A stretch of 64,000 bases of DNA from Hydrogenophaga sp. PAMC20947. Its GTDB lineage: Bacteria > Pseudomonadota > Gammaproteobacteria > Burkholderiales > Burkholderiaceae_C. The notes beneath the pieces were generated by a model that worked only from the letters and a program-made list of their open reading frames with translations, was not told the origin of the DNA and made no database searches. This document shows positions 27,225-36,931 of the stretch, piece by piece (the stretch's first letter is position 1; every line of letters begins with the position of its first letter). The position numbers and the translations under genes are program-made. The stretch covers positions 682,001 through 746,000 of the forward strand of contig NZ_CP039252.1 of the NCBI RefSeq assembly GCF_004795855.1, in the 5' to 3' direction.

Positions 27225-27707
27225 ATGTTAAATAAACTAATGAGTTTGGTGCTGGCATTGCTGCTTTTCGGGTGTGCATCGGTGAGCTCTGGGCATTCAT
27301 TTCAGTTCTTGATGATTGACAACAAGAATGTGAAGCTATTGGATTGGAAGTATTCAAATCAAGAAGCACCATCGTATTATGTGAAGATTGCGCAGTCTGG
27401 AGGAGCTGGCTTGTCTGGCGCAAGAACAATTGGTCTAAAAGATGTAGGCGAATTCTTGTACGTCAAGTGGCAAGTTCCTCCCGATTCGAAGATTTATGAA
27501 AAAAAAGTGGATCTGCGGCTGTTGCTGCCTTGGAATATGAATGGTGCAGAAATCCGCCCATCTTTTGGTCAAGATAATGAACTTGAAATTTATTTAGCAG
27601 TTCCTGATCCGAGTGCTCCAAATGTTACTCGGTTTAGAGGTAGCAGTTATTTGAAGTCAAGTTTCCAACAAATCTATCCGATCGTTCGAAAAAATTTGAT
27701 CAATTGA
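27225..27707 (+). CDS. AT-rich lipoprotein, candidate immunity protein of the lipase-type toxin
   Basis: From ATG 27225 the product is 160 residues with a lipoprotein signal (MLNKLMSLVLALLLFGCAS, lipobox LFGC). The mature domain is predicted beta-rich, with no family recognised. The frame is open from 27165, and ATG 27219 is also possible. It ends 15 bp before the 2284-residue lipase-domain protein and is much more AT-rich than it. A periplasmic lipoprotein beside a phospholipase-like toxin is a common immunity arrangement, so this role is proposed by context only. Confidence 0.65.
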   Translation: MLNKLMSLVLALLLFGCASVSSGHSFQFLMIDNKNVKLLDWKYSNQEAPSYYVKIAQSGGAGLSGARTIGLKDVGEFLYVKWQVPPDSKIYEKKVDLRLLLPWNMNGAEIRPSFGQDNELEIYLAVPDPSAPNVTRFRGSSYLKSSFQQIYPIVRKNLIN

Positions 27708-27722
27708 TCAGGGGGCCAAGAA

Positions 27723-30700
27723 ATGAGCGATATCTACCAAAACGGAGCGCCTACTTACGAGCAGCCACCAGAGCGCGTGGTTCCAATTGGTGATTCCCGA
27801 CCAGTCACGCCAGCTGAAATTCAGCAAATCCGGAACAATCTGCAAGCTGCGGCCCAACAGGAGGCTGCGCCTTCAAGACCATTTACGTTTCACGCCGCTT
27901 TCGACGGAACTTGGAATAACCAAGAAAACCGCGAGTTGTCCGGGAATCAAACGATCACAAGTACTGCGCAACTCAGCAACATGATCGAAAGTCAAAAGAA
28001 TCCAAATGCAGTGTCCGTTTACCTCCCCGGTGTTGGAACCAATGGCATTGTCAGCCAATACGTGGCGGGCAGCATTTTGCCCACCGAAGAGGTTCGTGCG
28101 CAAGCATTGGAGATGCATACTCTGTTGATTAGGCAGGCAGATATTTGGCAGCAATCCAATCCAGACGTTCCATTGGACATCAACATCACGGCCATGGCAT
28201 TCAGTCGTGGAAACCCGGCCATGGTCATGTTTGGACACATCCTCAACGAGCAAGGCATTCCTGACCCCTCTTCCGCTTACACAGTGGAGGTGCCCAACGG
28301 TTTTGGAGAAGCTGATACGTTTACAACGGAAACGCGTTACAGCCGAACGCTCGCACCTCCGGGTATTGGCCTGAGCATGGTTGCGCTTGAACCTGTTTCT
28401 GCAGCTGTATTCGCGGGAGAGCAAAATTCATTATCGTCCAACGTAAGTCGCTTCGACGTGGTTTATGCCAACGACGAGCATCGAGCATCGTTTGGGCCGT
28501 CAAGGTATTCTAATCCTGACAATCCAGACCCACGAGTGAATGAGTATTTTTCTCCAGGAGCCCATACTGATATAGGAATGGGCTATGACTTTCGTGGAGT
28601 TGGCGCAGCCAATCTGGAATTAGCGCATATTTTGCTTGGGAATAGAGGGGTGCCTTTGCCGGCGCTGGCGGAGGATTCAAAATACGTTGAATCTGAATTG
28701 CTTGTTCATGATTCGGCGATAGGCTTGTTTGAAAACAATTGGATATTGAGCCGTCCTTATCGTGAAAGCTGGATCGAGGACATTTTTAGTCCGGAAAAGG
28801 ACCCGGATACCTCAGTGGAAGGAGATGACCTCAGCTTCACCCTTCCCGACATAGGCCAACCCCCCACCCCTGGCGACCCCATCGCCGTGATCGCTGATGC
28901 CGGCGAAGGCACGATGACGGACGGGGGATTGATCAACGATTATGGCGCCAGCGAGCAAAGAGCCGATCCACCAGACCCAGTGATCCACACCGACGAAGCC
29001 ACCGGGTGGAGTTGGTTTCAAGACGGCGAAGGCAACACCACTTATGTCAGCCCGAGTGGGCAAGTGGTGACGCAAGCGCAATACGAAGCGGCGAACTACC
29101 AAGACAACGCGGCTGCCCTCAACATCATCAGCAGTGTTTACAACGGAGTAGAAAACTGGGCCAACCTCAACGATGTGCAACGGCTGTCTACTCTGGCCAA
29201 CCTGTACAGCCAAATAGACCAGCTGGGCTCGGCCATCAGTGGCTTAGACTTGGGCGCTAAAGTCGCTGAAGATGGCAACCTGCCCGGTGAGCTGGGAAGT
29301 ACAGCGGGAGGCCTCTCGGGAGCGCTCACCTTGTACAACGGCCTTGAGAACGGCAATGCCCTGCAAGTCATCTCCGGAGGCATCCAGCTTGGCAACGCCG
29401 TGGGCTCTCTAGTGGGAGACGGCAGCAGCAGCATCGTGAGTAACGCGATTGCCGACTCCACCATTGGCCAGAGCATAGGCATTAGCGCTGGGCAAGTGGT
29501 GCCTATCATCAACCTCCTCATTTCGCTGGACGACGTTGAAGACAACCCCTGGGGCACGGTGGCCGCAGCGGCGGCCTGCTTCCCCCCCATAGGCACCTTC
29601 ATCGCGGCCTTTATCACGGTGATTCAGATCGCGTTCCCAACCGATATCCCACCCACGATAGGCGAAGCCGAAGCCCACATCGACCCCGACGGCAACATCG
29701 CCGTCAACACCACGATCGACGAAGAAGGCGGAGGCAGCTACGCGGCGCACTGGGCCGATGCCCTGGCCCACATGGCCGTGGCCGCCGGCATGACGGCGCC
29801 GCAAGCAGGTGCGGCAGCACAGCACCTGCCCAGCGTGGGCTACTACTTTGACCCCGATGGGGTGAACCTGTCGGACACCAGCGGCCAGCTCGAACTGCGC
29901 TGGGTGGATGAAAACGGCAACCAACGCCAGCGCATCTACGATGCCAACGGCATGGCCTGGGACGGTAATACCGTTGCGGGGCAGAGCGACATCATGCGCG
30001 ACTACCAGTTGCTGATCACCAACCTGGAGCCGCGCTGGCCGCCGGTGATGTACCAGCAGGTGGCCGGAGGCATATTGCAGCTCGATTACGGCGTGGCCAC
30101 CGTGTTGTATGCCACGGCGCTGGGCAGCTTTGACGGGCAAATCGCCCACACCCATGGGGGTGAAGAAGACACCGATGGGGGCGTGGTGGAGCTGGGCGCA
30201 GACAGCGCGTTGATCTACAGCCTGCAAACCAACACCATCGCCAACAGCAGCGAGCAGACTGAGCAGACGCTCACGTCGCAGGATTTGCGCAGCGTTCCTC
30301 CGAGTACGGGTATCGGCAATTCGGCTAATGGTCCACAGGTACCCCGTGGCAAAGATCCGATTGTGTTTGTGCCCGTTCAGGCGATGGTGGGCAACCGCAC
30401 GGTGACGGACGGCATGGTCAGCAGCCTGGGCGCCAGCGATGCGCAATTGGCCGCGCTGGCCATCGCCATGGGCGCGGGCGGTTTGCCTTTCATGGCCCAT
30501 GCACAAGGGCAAACCGGAAACGCCACAAATGGAGGCGACGGGCAAGACAGCGTATCGGTCAACCTGTCGGCAGGTCAGACCGGTGGCTATGCTTGGGGCA
30601 TTGCTGGGGCCGATCTGAACACCCCAACAGGTGCTGTGTTGACGCCCGGTGGCTGGACAGATGCCAATGGGCAGGCCATAGACACGCCGCCTCTCACAAC

Positions 30701-33700
30701 GCCAGCCACGCCATTGGGCGCGGGGGCAGTTCAAACGCCTGAACTGGTGAGCGAACCGCCTGCCTTTGAATTTGATGGAAAGGGCAATACGGTGGGCCTC
30801 AATGGCACGCCACTGGGGGTCACAGCCACTTTGCCCGACGGCTATGGCTCGCAAGACAACCTGGGCAATACCGCTGCGGTGTTGGAGCCCAACAGCGATA
30901 CGGTGCTGGACTTCCCCACCGTGCAAGACGATCACCTGCAAGGCACAGAAGACCAAACCCTGCGCTTCAGCGCGCAAGACTTGCTGGGCAATGACAGCAC
31001 GCCCAACCCCGTTCCAAAAGGGTTGAGTGGCGATTATTTCAATGGCATGCGGATCGTCTCGGTAGGCGATGCCAGTCATGGCAGCGTAGGGATTCAGAAT
31101 GGGCAACTGGTCTTCGTGCCCGATGCCAACTACAACGGCCCGGCAGGCTTCAGCTACACCATTGTGGATATGTATGGCCTGACCCATAGCGGCACGGTCA
31201 CGGTGATGGTGGCGGAGGTGAACGACAGGCCTGAGGCCCGGGGCGAGAGTGCCACGGGAAGCGAAGACACCGACCTGGTGTTTACTGCAGCGGCGCTGTT
31301 GGCCAATGACCGCGACATCGATGGCGACAAGCTGAGCATCAGCCGCGTGGGCGAGGCCAGCGGCGGCACGGTGTTGTTACAACCCGATGGCAGCGTGCGC
31401 TTCGTCCCAACCCCCAACTACAACGGACCGGCGGGTTACACCTACTGGGTGAGCGATGGCCAGGAGCAGGTGCCCGCGCGGGTGAACCTCAACATCTTGC
31501 AGGTGAACGATCTGCCTGTGGTGCAAGGTGAGTTGGTGGCCAGCGATGAAGACGTGGTGTTGAATTTCCCGTTCAGCGTGCTGCTGGCCAACGACAGCGA
31601 TATCGATATCGATATCGACCCTGTATTGAATCAGGCAGGTGCGCAGGTGCTGACCATCTCTGCGGTGGGCAATGCGCTGCATGGATCGGTGGCGATTGTG
31701 GACGCTCAGGTGCGCTTCACGCCCGAGGCCAATTATTTTGGTCCGGCCAGCTTTGATTACTTGGTGGATGATGGCGCGGGTGGTCAGGTGAGCACCACGG
31801 TGGTGCTGAACCTGGCACCGGTCAACGATGCTCCGGATGTCATGGGCGAAACGGCCACGCTGGCCGAAGACAACACGTTGATCTACACGCAGGCGGAGCT
31901 GCTGGTCAACGACAGCGATGTGGACAATCCGCACGGGGATCTGGTGATTTCCCAGGTGGGTGGGGCGCAAAACGGGAGTGTGGAAATCTTGCCCGACGGG
32001 CGCATCCGCTTCACACCCGATGCCGATTACTTTGGCCCCGCGCAGTTTGACTATCTGGTGGACGACGGTGTGGGTGGGCAAAGCCTGGCCACGGTCGCGT
32101 TGGACATTACACCCGTCAACGATGCACCGCGCCTGGTGGGTGAACAGGTGAGCCTGGACGAAGACACGGTGGTCACCGTGAGCACCGCTGATTTGCTCGC
32201 CAACGACAGCGATGTGGACAACCCGCATGCCGATCTGCAAATCACGGGGGTAGGCAATGCCGTGAACGGCACAGTGACGCTGGACGCCAGCGGCAACGTG
32301 AGTTTTGCTCCGACGCTCAATTTTTATGGGCAAGCCAGCTTCACCTACACGGTGTCCGACGGCGTGGGCGGTACCAGCACCACCTCCATGGTCTTGGATT
32401 ACGCTTCGGTCAATGATCTGCCCGTGGTCAACGATGAGCTGCTGTTGGGCAAGCGCAACAACACCTACATCTTGACGGCAGAGTCTTTGCTGAGGAACGA
32501 CACCGATGTGGAGCACCCCACGGGCCTGCAGATTGTGGCGGTGGGCAACGCAGAAAACGGCACGGTCAGCCTGTTGCCCGACGGGCGCATCCAGTTTGTA
32601 CCCGAAGGCGACTACGCGAGCTGGGATCCGTCCCAGTTTGGGCGGTTCGAATACACCGTGAGAGATCCCGATGGGGGCGAAACCGTGGGTCACGCGGATA
32701 TTGACTACTCGCGCGTCAACGTGAACCCCATTGCGGTGGATGACCACTTTCAGGGCTACGAAGACGTGCGTCTGGAAATCAATGTGGGTGAATTGCTGCG
32801 CAACGATAGCGACCCTGACACCACGGGATTGACCAGTTTGCAGGTCACGGCTGTGGCGGGTGCGACGCACGGCACTGTGTCTCTGAACAACGGGGTGGTC
32901 ACCTTCAACCCCACGCGTGACTACTCTGGCGCAGCGCAGTTTCGATATCAGGTTGATGACGGTGAGGGTGGTACCACCTGGGCCACGGCCTACATCGATC
33001 TCGAGCGAGAAAACCGACCGCCCGTGATCGACTCCCTGGTGTTCCTGGGCGGCACCTTGAGCACCCCCGGCAACACCAGTCTGACGTATGCCGATCCAGG
33101 ATTTTGGGACAATCCCGTTTTCTACATTGGCAACACCATCAGCGTTCGGGATGACCACTTGGTCAACGGGCGCATCTATGCCCACGACCCCGATGGCGAT
33201 GCGCTGACGTTCAGCATATCGCCCCTAAATGCGCCTGGGCACGGACAAGCATTTATTGGTGAACACATCACTACCGACGCCCCTAGGGGCCTGACGCTGG
33301 CTCAGTTGCAGGGACGGCTTCCGACATTCGGCTTTGAGTCCGGCTATCAGCAGACTTTCACGCCATCTCCAATCGGCACGCGCCCTATTGTTGGGTTGGA
33401 CCCCGCGAGGCCCTATGGAGGCGCTCACGATTACTTTGTTGACGATGAACGAACGACCGGCGCCGCATATTCTGCCTGGCAGTATGTTTACACCGATGCG
33501 AGGACGGGAGGTGCCTCAGACCAGTTCATCATCACCGTCACCGACAGCCGGGGAGCTTCGGTCACCCAGGTGGTGACGCTGAACTGGGGCGGCGCTGGCT
33601 ATGCACCCATTGTTGTGGACATGGGCAACAACGGTCTCGATCTGCTGCCCGCCAACTATTCGATGCGCTACATGGATGTGGATGGCGACGGCGTTGAGGA

Positions 33701-34577
33701 GCGTCTGGGGTGGGTGGCTTCGAGCGATGCCTTGCTGGCTTTCGACAAAGACAACAACGGGCTCATCACCGACTCAGACGAGATCAGCTTTGTGGGCTAC
33801 ACACCTGGTGCCCGCACCGATCTGGAAGGACTTGCCGCATTTGACACCAACGGTGATGGCCACCTGACGGCAGAAGACGAGCAATGGAAACAATTCGGCC
33901 TTTTGCAGGATGCCAACGACAATGGCGTGCAAGACGAGGGAGAGTGGACGACTTTGACCGATGCTGGATTGACCGGCATGGACTTGCAGCGCGAGGGAAC
34001 TCCCGAACTCAACAATGGCAACGTGGTGTTTGGTACGACCACCCTGACCTATGCCGATGGCTCCACCTTGACGGCGGGTGATGTGATGTTCGCAGGTGAA
34101 GGCGTCGCCATGCCAGACTGGGCCACTGAAGGGCTGAACGTTGCGGCCTTGGATTCCACTTCGGTTTTGCCCGAGCAAGGTGCAGAAACCCCCGGCGCAG
34201 CCGCTGCGCAGGTTGACGCGAATCAGCCACTTGAGCCCCTGGAGGATGGGCTCGCGGGTGCCGCTGCGGTTGAGACCTTGCCCGCGGTGCAGTCCTCTAC
34301 CTCGGAACCAATGGGCGCGCACCTGGGTATCACTGAGGACACGCAGTCTTCTTTGGCCTCCCCTGGGGCGACTTTGGCAGATGATGCCGCCATTGATCGC
34401 CAGGCACAGCTCTTTGTGCAAACCGTGACCACGCAAGACCAGACATCCGAGCCCTTGGGCTTCGTGGATGCCAGCGACATGAGTTTGTCGCCTGGGGACG
34501 ACTTGCTGGTCTCGGCAGACCAGGCGGCTGTGCTGCCGGCGGTTGACGTGAGCAGCCCGTCAATGATGCCGGCCTGA
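27723..34577 (+). CDS. giant T1SS-exported protein with DUF2235/Tle1-like lipase N-terminus
   Basis: The product has 2284 residues. Residues about 55-330 resemble DUF2235/Tle1 alpha/beta hydrolases: FDGTWNN, YLPGVGT, nucleophile motif AFSRG (about 158-163), and GAHTDIGMGY (about 279). Residues about 380-895 are the shared module also found in the upstream gene. From about 1070 to 1765 come seven tandem-95/cadherin-like repeats (pattern EDT-L-LLANDSDVD). Residues about 1980-2075 hold four EF-hand-like loops (DVDGDGVEE, DKDNNGLITDSDE, DTNGDGHLTAEDE, DANDNGVQDEGE). The C-terminus is Ala/Glu-rich. No signal peptide and no GGxGxD RTX repeats. The type I exporter and acyltransferase downstream make it the probable substrate. 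Predicted role: secreted phospholipase-type toxin or adhesin-toxin. Confidence 0.85.
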   Translation: MSDIYQNGAPTYEQPPERVVPIGDSRPVTPAEIQQIRNNLQAAAQQEAAPSRPFTFHAAFDGTWNNQENRELSGNQTITSTAQLSNMIESQKNPNAVSVYLPGVGTNGIVSQYVAGSILPTEEVRAQALEMHTLLIRQADIWQQSNPDVPLDINITAMAFSRGNPAMVMFGHILNEQGIPDPSSAYTVEVPNGFGEADTFTTETRYSRTLAPPGIGLSMVALEPVSAAVFAGEQNSLSSNVSRFDVVYANDEHRASFGPSRYSNPDNPDPRVNEYFSPGAHTDIGMGYDFRGVGAANLELAHILLGNRGVPLPALAEDSKYVESELLVHDSAIGLFENNWILSRPYRESWIEDIFSPEKDPDTSVEGDDLSFTLPDIGQPPTPGDPIAVIADAGEGTMTDGGLINDYGASEQRADPPDPVIHTDEATGWSWFQDGEGNTTYVSPSGQVVTQAQYEAANYQDNAAALNIISSVYNGVENWANLNDVQRLSTLANLYSQIDQLGSAISGLDLGAKVAEDGNLPGELGSTAGGLSGALTLYNGLENGNALQVISGGIQLGNAVGSLVGDGSSSIVSNAIADSTIGQSIGISAGQVVPIINLLISLDDVEDNPWGTVAAAAACFPPIGTFIAAFITVIQIAFPTDIPPTIGEAEAHIDPDGNIAVNTTIDEEGGGSYAAHWADALAHMAVAAGMTAPQAGAAAQHLPSVGYYFDPDGVNLSDTSGQLELRWVDENGNQRQRIYDANGMAWDGNTVAGQSDIMRDYQLLITNLEPRWPPVMYQQVAGGILQLDYGVATVLYATALGSFDGQIAHTHGGEEDTDGGVVELGADSALIYSLQTNTIANSSEQTEQTLTSQDLRSVPPSTGIGNSANGPQVPRGKDPIVFVPVQAMVGNRTVTDGMVSSLGASDAQLAALAIAMGAGGLPFMAHAQGQTGNATNGGDGQDSVSVNLSAGQTGGYAWGIAGADLNTPTGAVLTPGGWTDANGQAIDTPPLTTPATPLGAGAVQTPELVSEPPAFEFDGKGNTVGLNGTPLGVTATLPDGYGSQDNLGNTAAVLEPNSDTVLDFPTVQDDHLQGTEDQTLRFSAQDLLGNDSTPNPVPKGLSGDYFNGMRIVSVGDASHGSVGIQNGQLVFVPDANYNGPAGFSYTIVDMYGLTHSGTVTVMVAEVNDRPEARGESATGSEDTDLVFTAAALLANDRDIDGDKLSISRVGEASGGTVLLQPDGSVRFVPTPNYNGPAGYTYWVSDGQEQVPARVNLNILQVNDLPVVQGELVASDEDVVLNFPFSVLLANDSDIDIDIDPVLNQAGAQVLTISAVGNALHGSVAIVDAQVRFTPEANYFGPASFDYLVDDGAGGQVSTTVVLNLAPVNDAPDVMGETATLAEDNTLIYTQAELLVNDSDVDNPHGDLVISQVGGAQNGSVEILPDGRIRFTPDADYFGPAQFDYLVDDGVGGQSLATVALDITPVNDAPRLVGEQVSLDEDTVVTVSTADLLANDSDVDNPHADLQITGVGNAVNGTVTLDASGNVSFAPTLNFYGQASFTYTVSDGVGGTSTTSMVLDYASVNDLPVVNDELLLGKRNNTYILTAESLLRNDTDVEHPTGLQIVAVGNAENGTVSLLPDGRIQFVPEGDYASWDPSQFGRFEYTVRDPDGGETVGHADIDYSRVNVNPIAVDDHFQGYEDVRLEINVGELLRNDSDPDTTGLTSLQVTAVAGATHGTVSLNNGVVTFNPTRDYSGAAQFRYQVDDGEGGTTWATAYIDLERENRPPVIDSLVFLGGTLSTPGNTSLTYADPGFWDNPVFYIGNTISVRDDHLVNGRIYAHDPDGDALTFSISPLNAPGHGQAFIGEHITTDAPRGLTLAQLQGRLPTFGFESGYQQTFTPSPIGTRPIVGLDPARPYGGAHDYFVDDERTTGAAYSAWQYVYTDARTGGASDQFIITVTDSRGASVTQVVTLNWGGAGYAPIVVDMGNNGLDLLPANYSMRYMDVDGDGVEERLGWVASSDALLAFDKDNNGLITDSDEISFVGYTPGARTDLEGLAAFDTNGDGHLTAEDEQWKQFGLLQDANDNGVQDEGEWTTLTDAGLTGMDLQREGTPELNNGNVVFGTTTLTYADGSTLTAGDVMFAGEGVAMPDWATEGLNVAALDSTSVLPEQGAETPGAAAAQVDANQPLEPLEDGLAGAAAVETLPAVQSSTSEPMGAHLGITEDTQSSLASPGATLADDAAIDRQAQLFVQTVTTQDQTSEPLGFVDASDMSLSPGDDLLVSADQAAVLPAVDVSSPSMMPA
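28857..30402 (+). repeat. toxin shared module, downstream (full-length gene) copy
   Basis: This is the second copy of the module described at 25369-26965, here continuing in frame into the tandem-repeat region. It carries the hydrophobic segment GTVAAAAACFPPIGTFIAAF and the terminal IPRGKDPIVF-type motif (here VPRGKDPIVF). Confidence 0.9.
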
Positions 34578-34711
34578 TCGCGCCGAGGTTCACTCCACTT
34601 TCATTTCTTTCTACGGCCTCTGTCGCTGGCTCCATCGTGGGCCTGAGACAGAGTGGTTTGTGTGCGTATTTTTTCATCCAACAGATATGAGATCCAGGGA
34701 GCATTCCAGCC

Positions 34712-36931
34712 ATGAGTAATACAACACCGGCGTCCGAAGCCGAGGCGACGAACAGCCACGGCCCGCGTTCAGCCCAAGCCATCGACTTGCTGCGCTTGTA
34801 CTGCCAGCTCAACGATTTTCCGGTAGACGCTGGCCAACTGCGCCACCGCTGGCTGGACAACGAAGAAGCGTTTGACTTCGCCATGTTCAATCTGGCTTTG
34901 CAGGAGTTGGGCTTTGACTCTCGTGCCATGCGAAGCCCTTACCGCGACCTGAGTCGGCGAGCGCAGCCCGCTGTGGTGCAGCTGAAGGACGGCTCTTTGG
35001 CCATTGCCGGGGGATTCTCCGAACAGGGGCTGGTGTTGCAGAAACAGGGCCAGTCTGAGCCCGAAAAAGTGGATGTGGCCACCTTCGAAACGCTTTGGGG
35101 TGGTCATTGGCTGGATGCTCGACGGCGCGCGACCACCCAGGCCGAAGTGGGCTCTGTGCCGGAAAAGTTTGGCGTGAGCTGGTTTCTGAAGGCCATGAGC
35201 AAGTACCGATCTTTGCTGGCCGAAGTGTTGATGGCCTCGCTGTTTGTGCAGGTGTTTGCTTTGATGACACCGCTGGTTTTTCAGGTGGTGATCGACAAAG
35301 TGTTGACGCACCGCAGCTTGTCCACGTTGGATGTGCTCGCGCTGGCGTTGGCGGCGTTGGCGGTGTTCGAGGTGGTTCTCAGCGCCATGCGGCACTATCT
35401 GTTCAGCCACACCACGAGCCGGTTGGATCTGGAGTTGGGCAGCAAGTTGTTTCGGCACCTGATGCGTTTGCCGATGAGCTATTTCGAGAGTCGCCGTGCA
35501 GGCGATACGGTGGCGCGGGTGCGGGAGCTGGACAACGCACGCGCCTTCCTCACGGGGCAGGCCTTGACCAGTTGGATCGACCTGCTGTTTGCTGTGGTGT
35601 ATTTGGTGGTGATGTTCTATTACAGCCCCATGCTCACGGGCATCGTGCTGGCGGCTTTGCCGGTGTTTTTTGCCGCTTCATGGGTGGTGACGCCGATCTT
35701 GCGAAAGAACCTGGAGGACAAGTTTTCTTTGGGCGCAGAGAACCAGGCATTTCTGGTCGAGACGGTGACCAGCATGGAGACGCTCAAGGGGCAAGCCGTT
35801 GAACCGCAATGGCAACGTCAATGGGACCGCAGGCTGGGCGAGTACGTGGAGAGTTCGTTTCAGGCGGGCCACATCGGAAATGCCACCAATCAGTTCATCG
35901 GGTTTGCCAGCAAGGTGTTGACTGTCCTGTTGTTGTGGTTTGGGGCCAAGGCCGTCATTGATGGCGATTTGACGGTAGGTGGTTTGATCGCATTCAACAT
36001 GCTCAGTGGCCGAGTCAATGCACCCATTCTGAAACTCGCCTCCTTGTGGCAAGAGTTCACGCAGATGAAGGTTTCGATCAAGCGTTTGGGCGAGATCATG
36101 GATGCCCCCCCTGAGCCGGGGTTTCAGGCGCAAAGGGCCGTACCGCCTGATGTCCGCGGTGCGGTCACCTTTGACCATGTTGGCTTCCGTTATCAGGCCA
36201 ATGGACGCGAGGTGTTGAGCGACGTGTCGTTTGAGGTGAAGCCCGGGGAGATCATCGGGATTGTGGGGGTCTCTGGTGCCGGTAAAACGAGTTTGCTTCG
36301 ATTGATTCAACGGCTCTACACGCCGCAGCAAGGCCGAATATTGGTCGATGGCATGGACCTGAATCTGCTGGACTCGAGCTGGTTGCGACGCCAGATTGGG
36401 GTGGTGGCCCAAGACAGTGTGCTCTTCAACCGCAGTGTGCGGGAGAACATTGCCTTGTCGGACCCGAACGCATCCATGGAAGTGATCATGGACGCCGCCA
36501 AACTGGCGGGTGCGCACGAGTTCATTCTCGAGATGCCCGAAGGCTATGACACGCTGATTGGCGAGCGCGGTGGGCGCTTGAGCGGTGGGCAGCGGTCGCG
36601 CCTGGCGATTGCGCGCGCATTGGTCACCAACCCGCGCTTGCTGCTGCTCGACGAAGCCACCGCCTCTTTGGACTATGAAAGCGAACGCGTGATCCACGAC
36701 AACATGGCGGAGATCACCGTGGGGAGAACCACCTTCATCGTTGCCCACCGCCTTCCTACTTTGCGCATGGCCAATCGGATCCTGGTTTTCGAAGGTGGGC
36801 GGCTGATCGAGTCAGGCAGCCATGGCAGCTTGATGGAATCCCGTGGGCGCTACCACGCGCTGTACCAGGCCCATCTTGTGTTGGAGACCGTTCTGAAAAA
36901 AGCTGCAGCTGAAGAGGCAACCCATGTCTGA
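34712..36931 (+). CDS. type I secretion ABC transporter (HlyB-type)
   Basis: The 739-residue inner-membrane ATPase powers one-step export. Residues about 20-140 form a C39-like domain (AIDLLRLYCQLNDFPVDAGQL) without the catalytic CGxAC motif, so it recognises rather than cleaves, as in HlyB. Membrane spans lie at about 170-310 and 390-440. The ATPase has Walker A GVSGAGKTS, signature LSGGQRSRLAIARAL, Walker B LLLLDEATASLD and the H-loop AHRLPT. It overlaps the HlyD gene by 8 bp. No processing at a GG site is expected for the substrate. Confidence 0.94.
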   Translation: MSNTTPASEAEATNSHGPRSAQAIDLLRLYCQLNDFPVDAGQLRHRWLDNEEAFDFAMFNLALQELGFDSRAMRSPYRDLSRRAQPAVVQLKDGSLAIAGGFSEQGLVLQKQGQSEPEKVDVATFETLWGGHWLDARRRATTQAEVGSVPEKFGVSWFLKAMSKYRSLLAEVLMASLFVQVFALMTPLVFQVVIDKVLTHRSLSTLDVLALALAALAVFEVVLSAMRHYLFSHTTSRLDLELGSKLFRHLMRLPMSYFESRRAGDTVARVRELDNARAFLTGQALTSWIDLLFAVVYLVVMFYYSPMLTGIVLAALPVFFAASWVVTPILRKNLEDKFSLGAENQAFLVETVTSMETLKGQAVEPQWQRQWDRRLGEYVESSFQAGHIGNATNQFIGFASKVLTVLLLWFGAKAVIDGDLTVGGLIAFNMLSGRVNAPILKLASLWQEFTQMKVSIKRLGEIMDAPPEPGFQAQRAVPPDVRGAVTFDHVGFRYQANGREVLSDVSFEVKPGEIIGIVGVSGAGKTSLLRLIQRLYTPQQGRILVDGMDLNLLDSSWLRRQIGVVAQDSVLFNRSVRENIALSDPNASMEVIMDAAKLAGAHEFILEMPEGYDTLIGERGGRLSGGQRSRLAIARALVTNPRLLLLDEATASLDYESERVIHDNMAEITVGRTTFIVAHRLPTLRMANRILVFEGGRLIESGSHGSLMESRGRYHALYQAHLVLETVLKKAAAEEATHV

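Noticed and set aside
31606..31620. Short GATATC hexanucleotide repeat in the giant gene as a phase-variation tract
   Set aside because: Three hexamer units encode Asp-Ile pairs; changes in copy number would stay in frame and the tract is too short to be notable.
29409..33185. Two long minus-strand frames (592 and 602 codons) under the giant T1SS protein
   Set aside because: They mirror the repeats of the plus-strand gene and have no motif or ribosome site; codon-periodicity shadows.
30900..34577. RTX (GGxGxD) calcium-binding repeats in the giant secreted protein
   Set aside because: Looked for because of the HlyC-like gene, but none are visible; the acidic loops at the C-terminus are EF-hand-like (DxDGDG type) instead.
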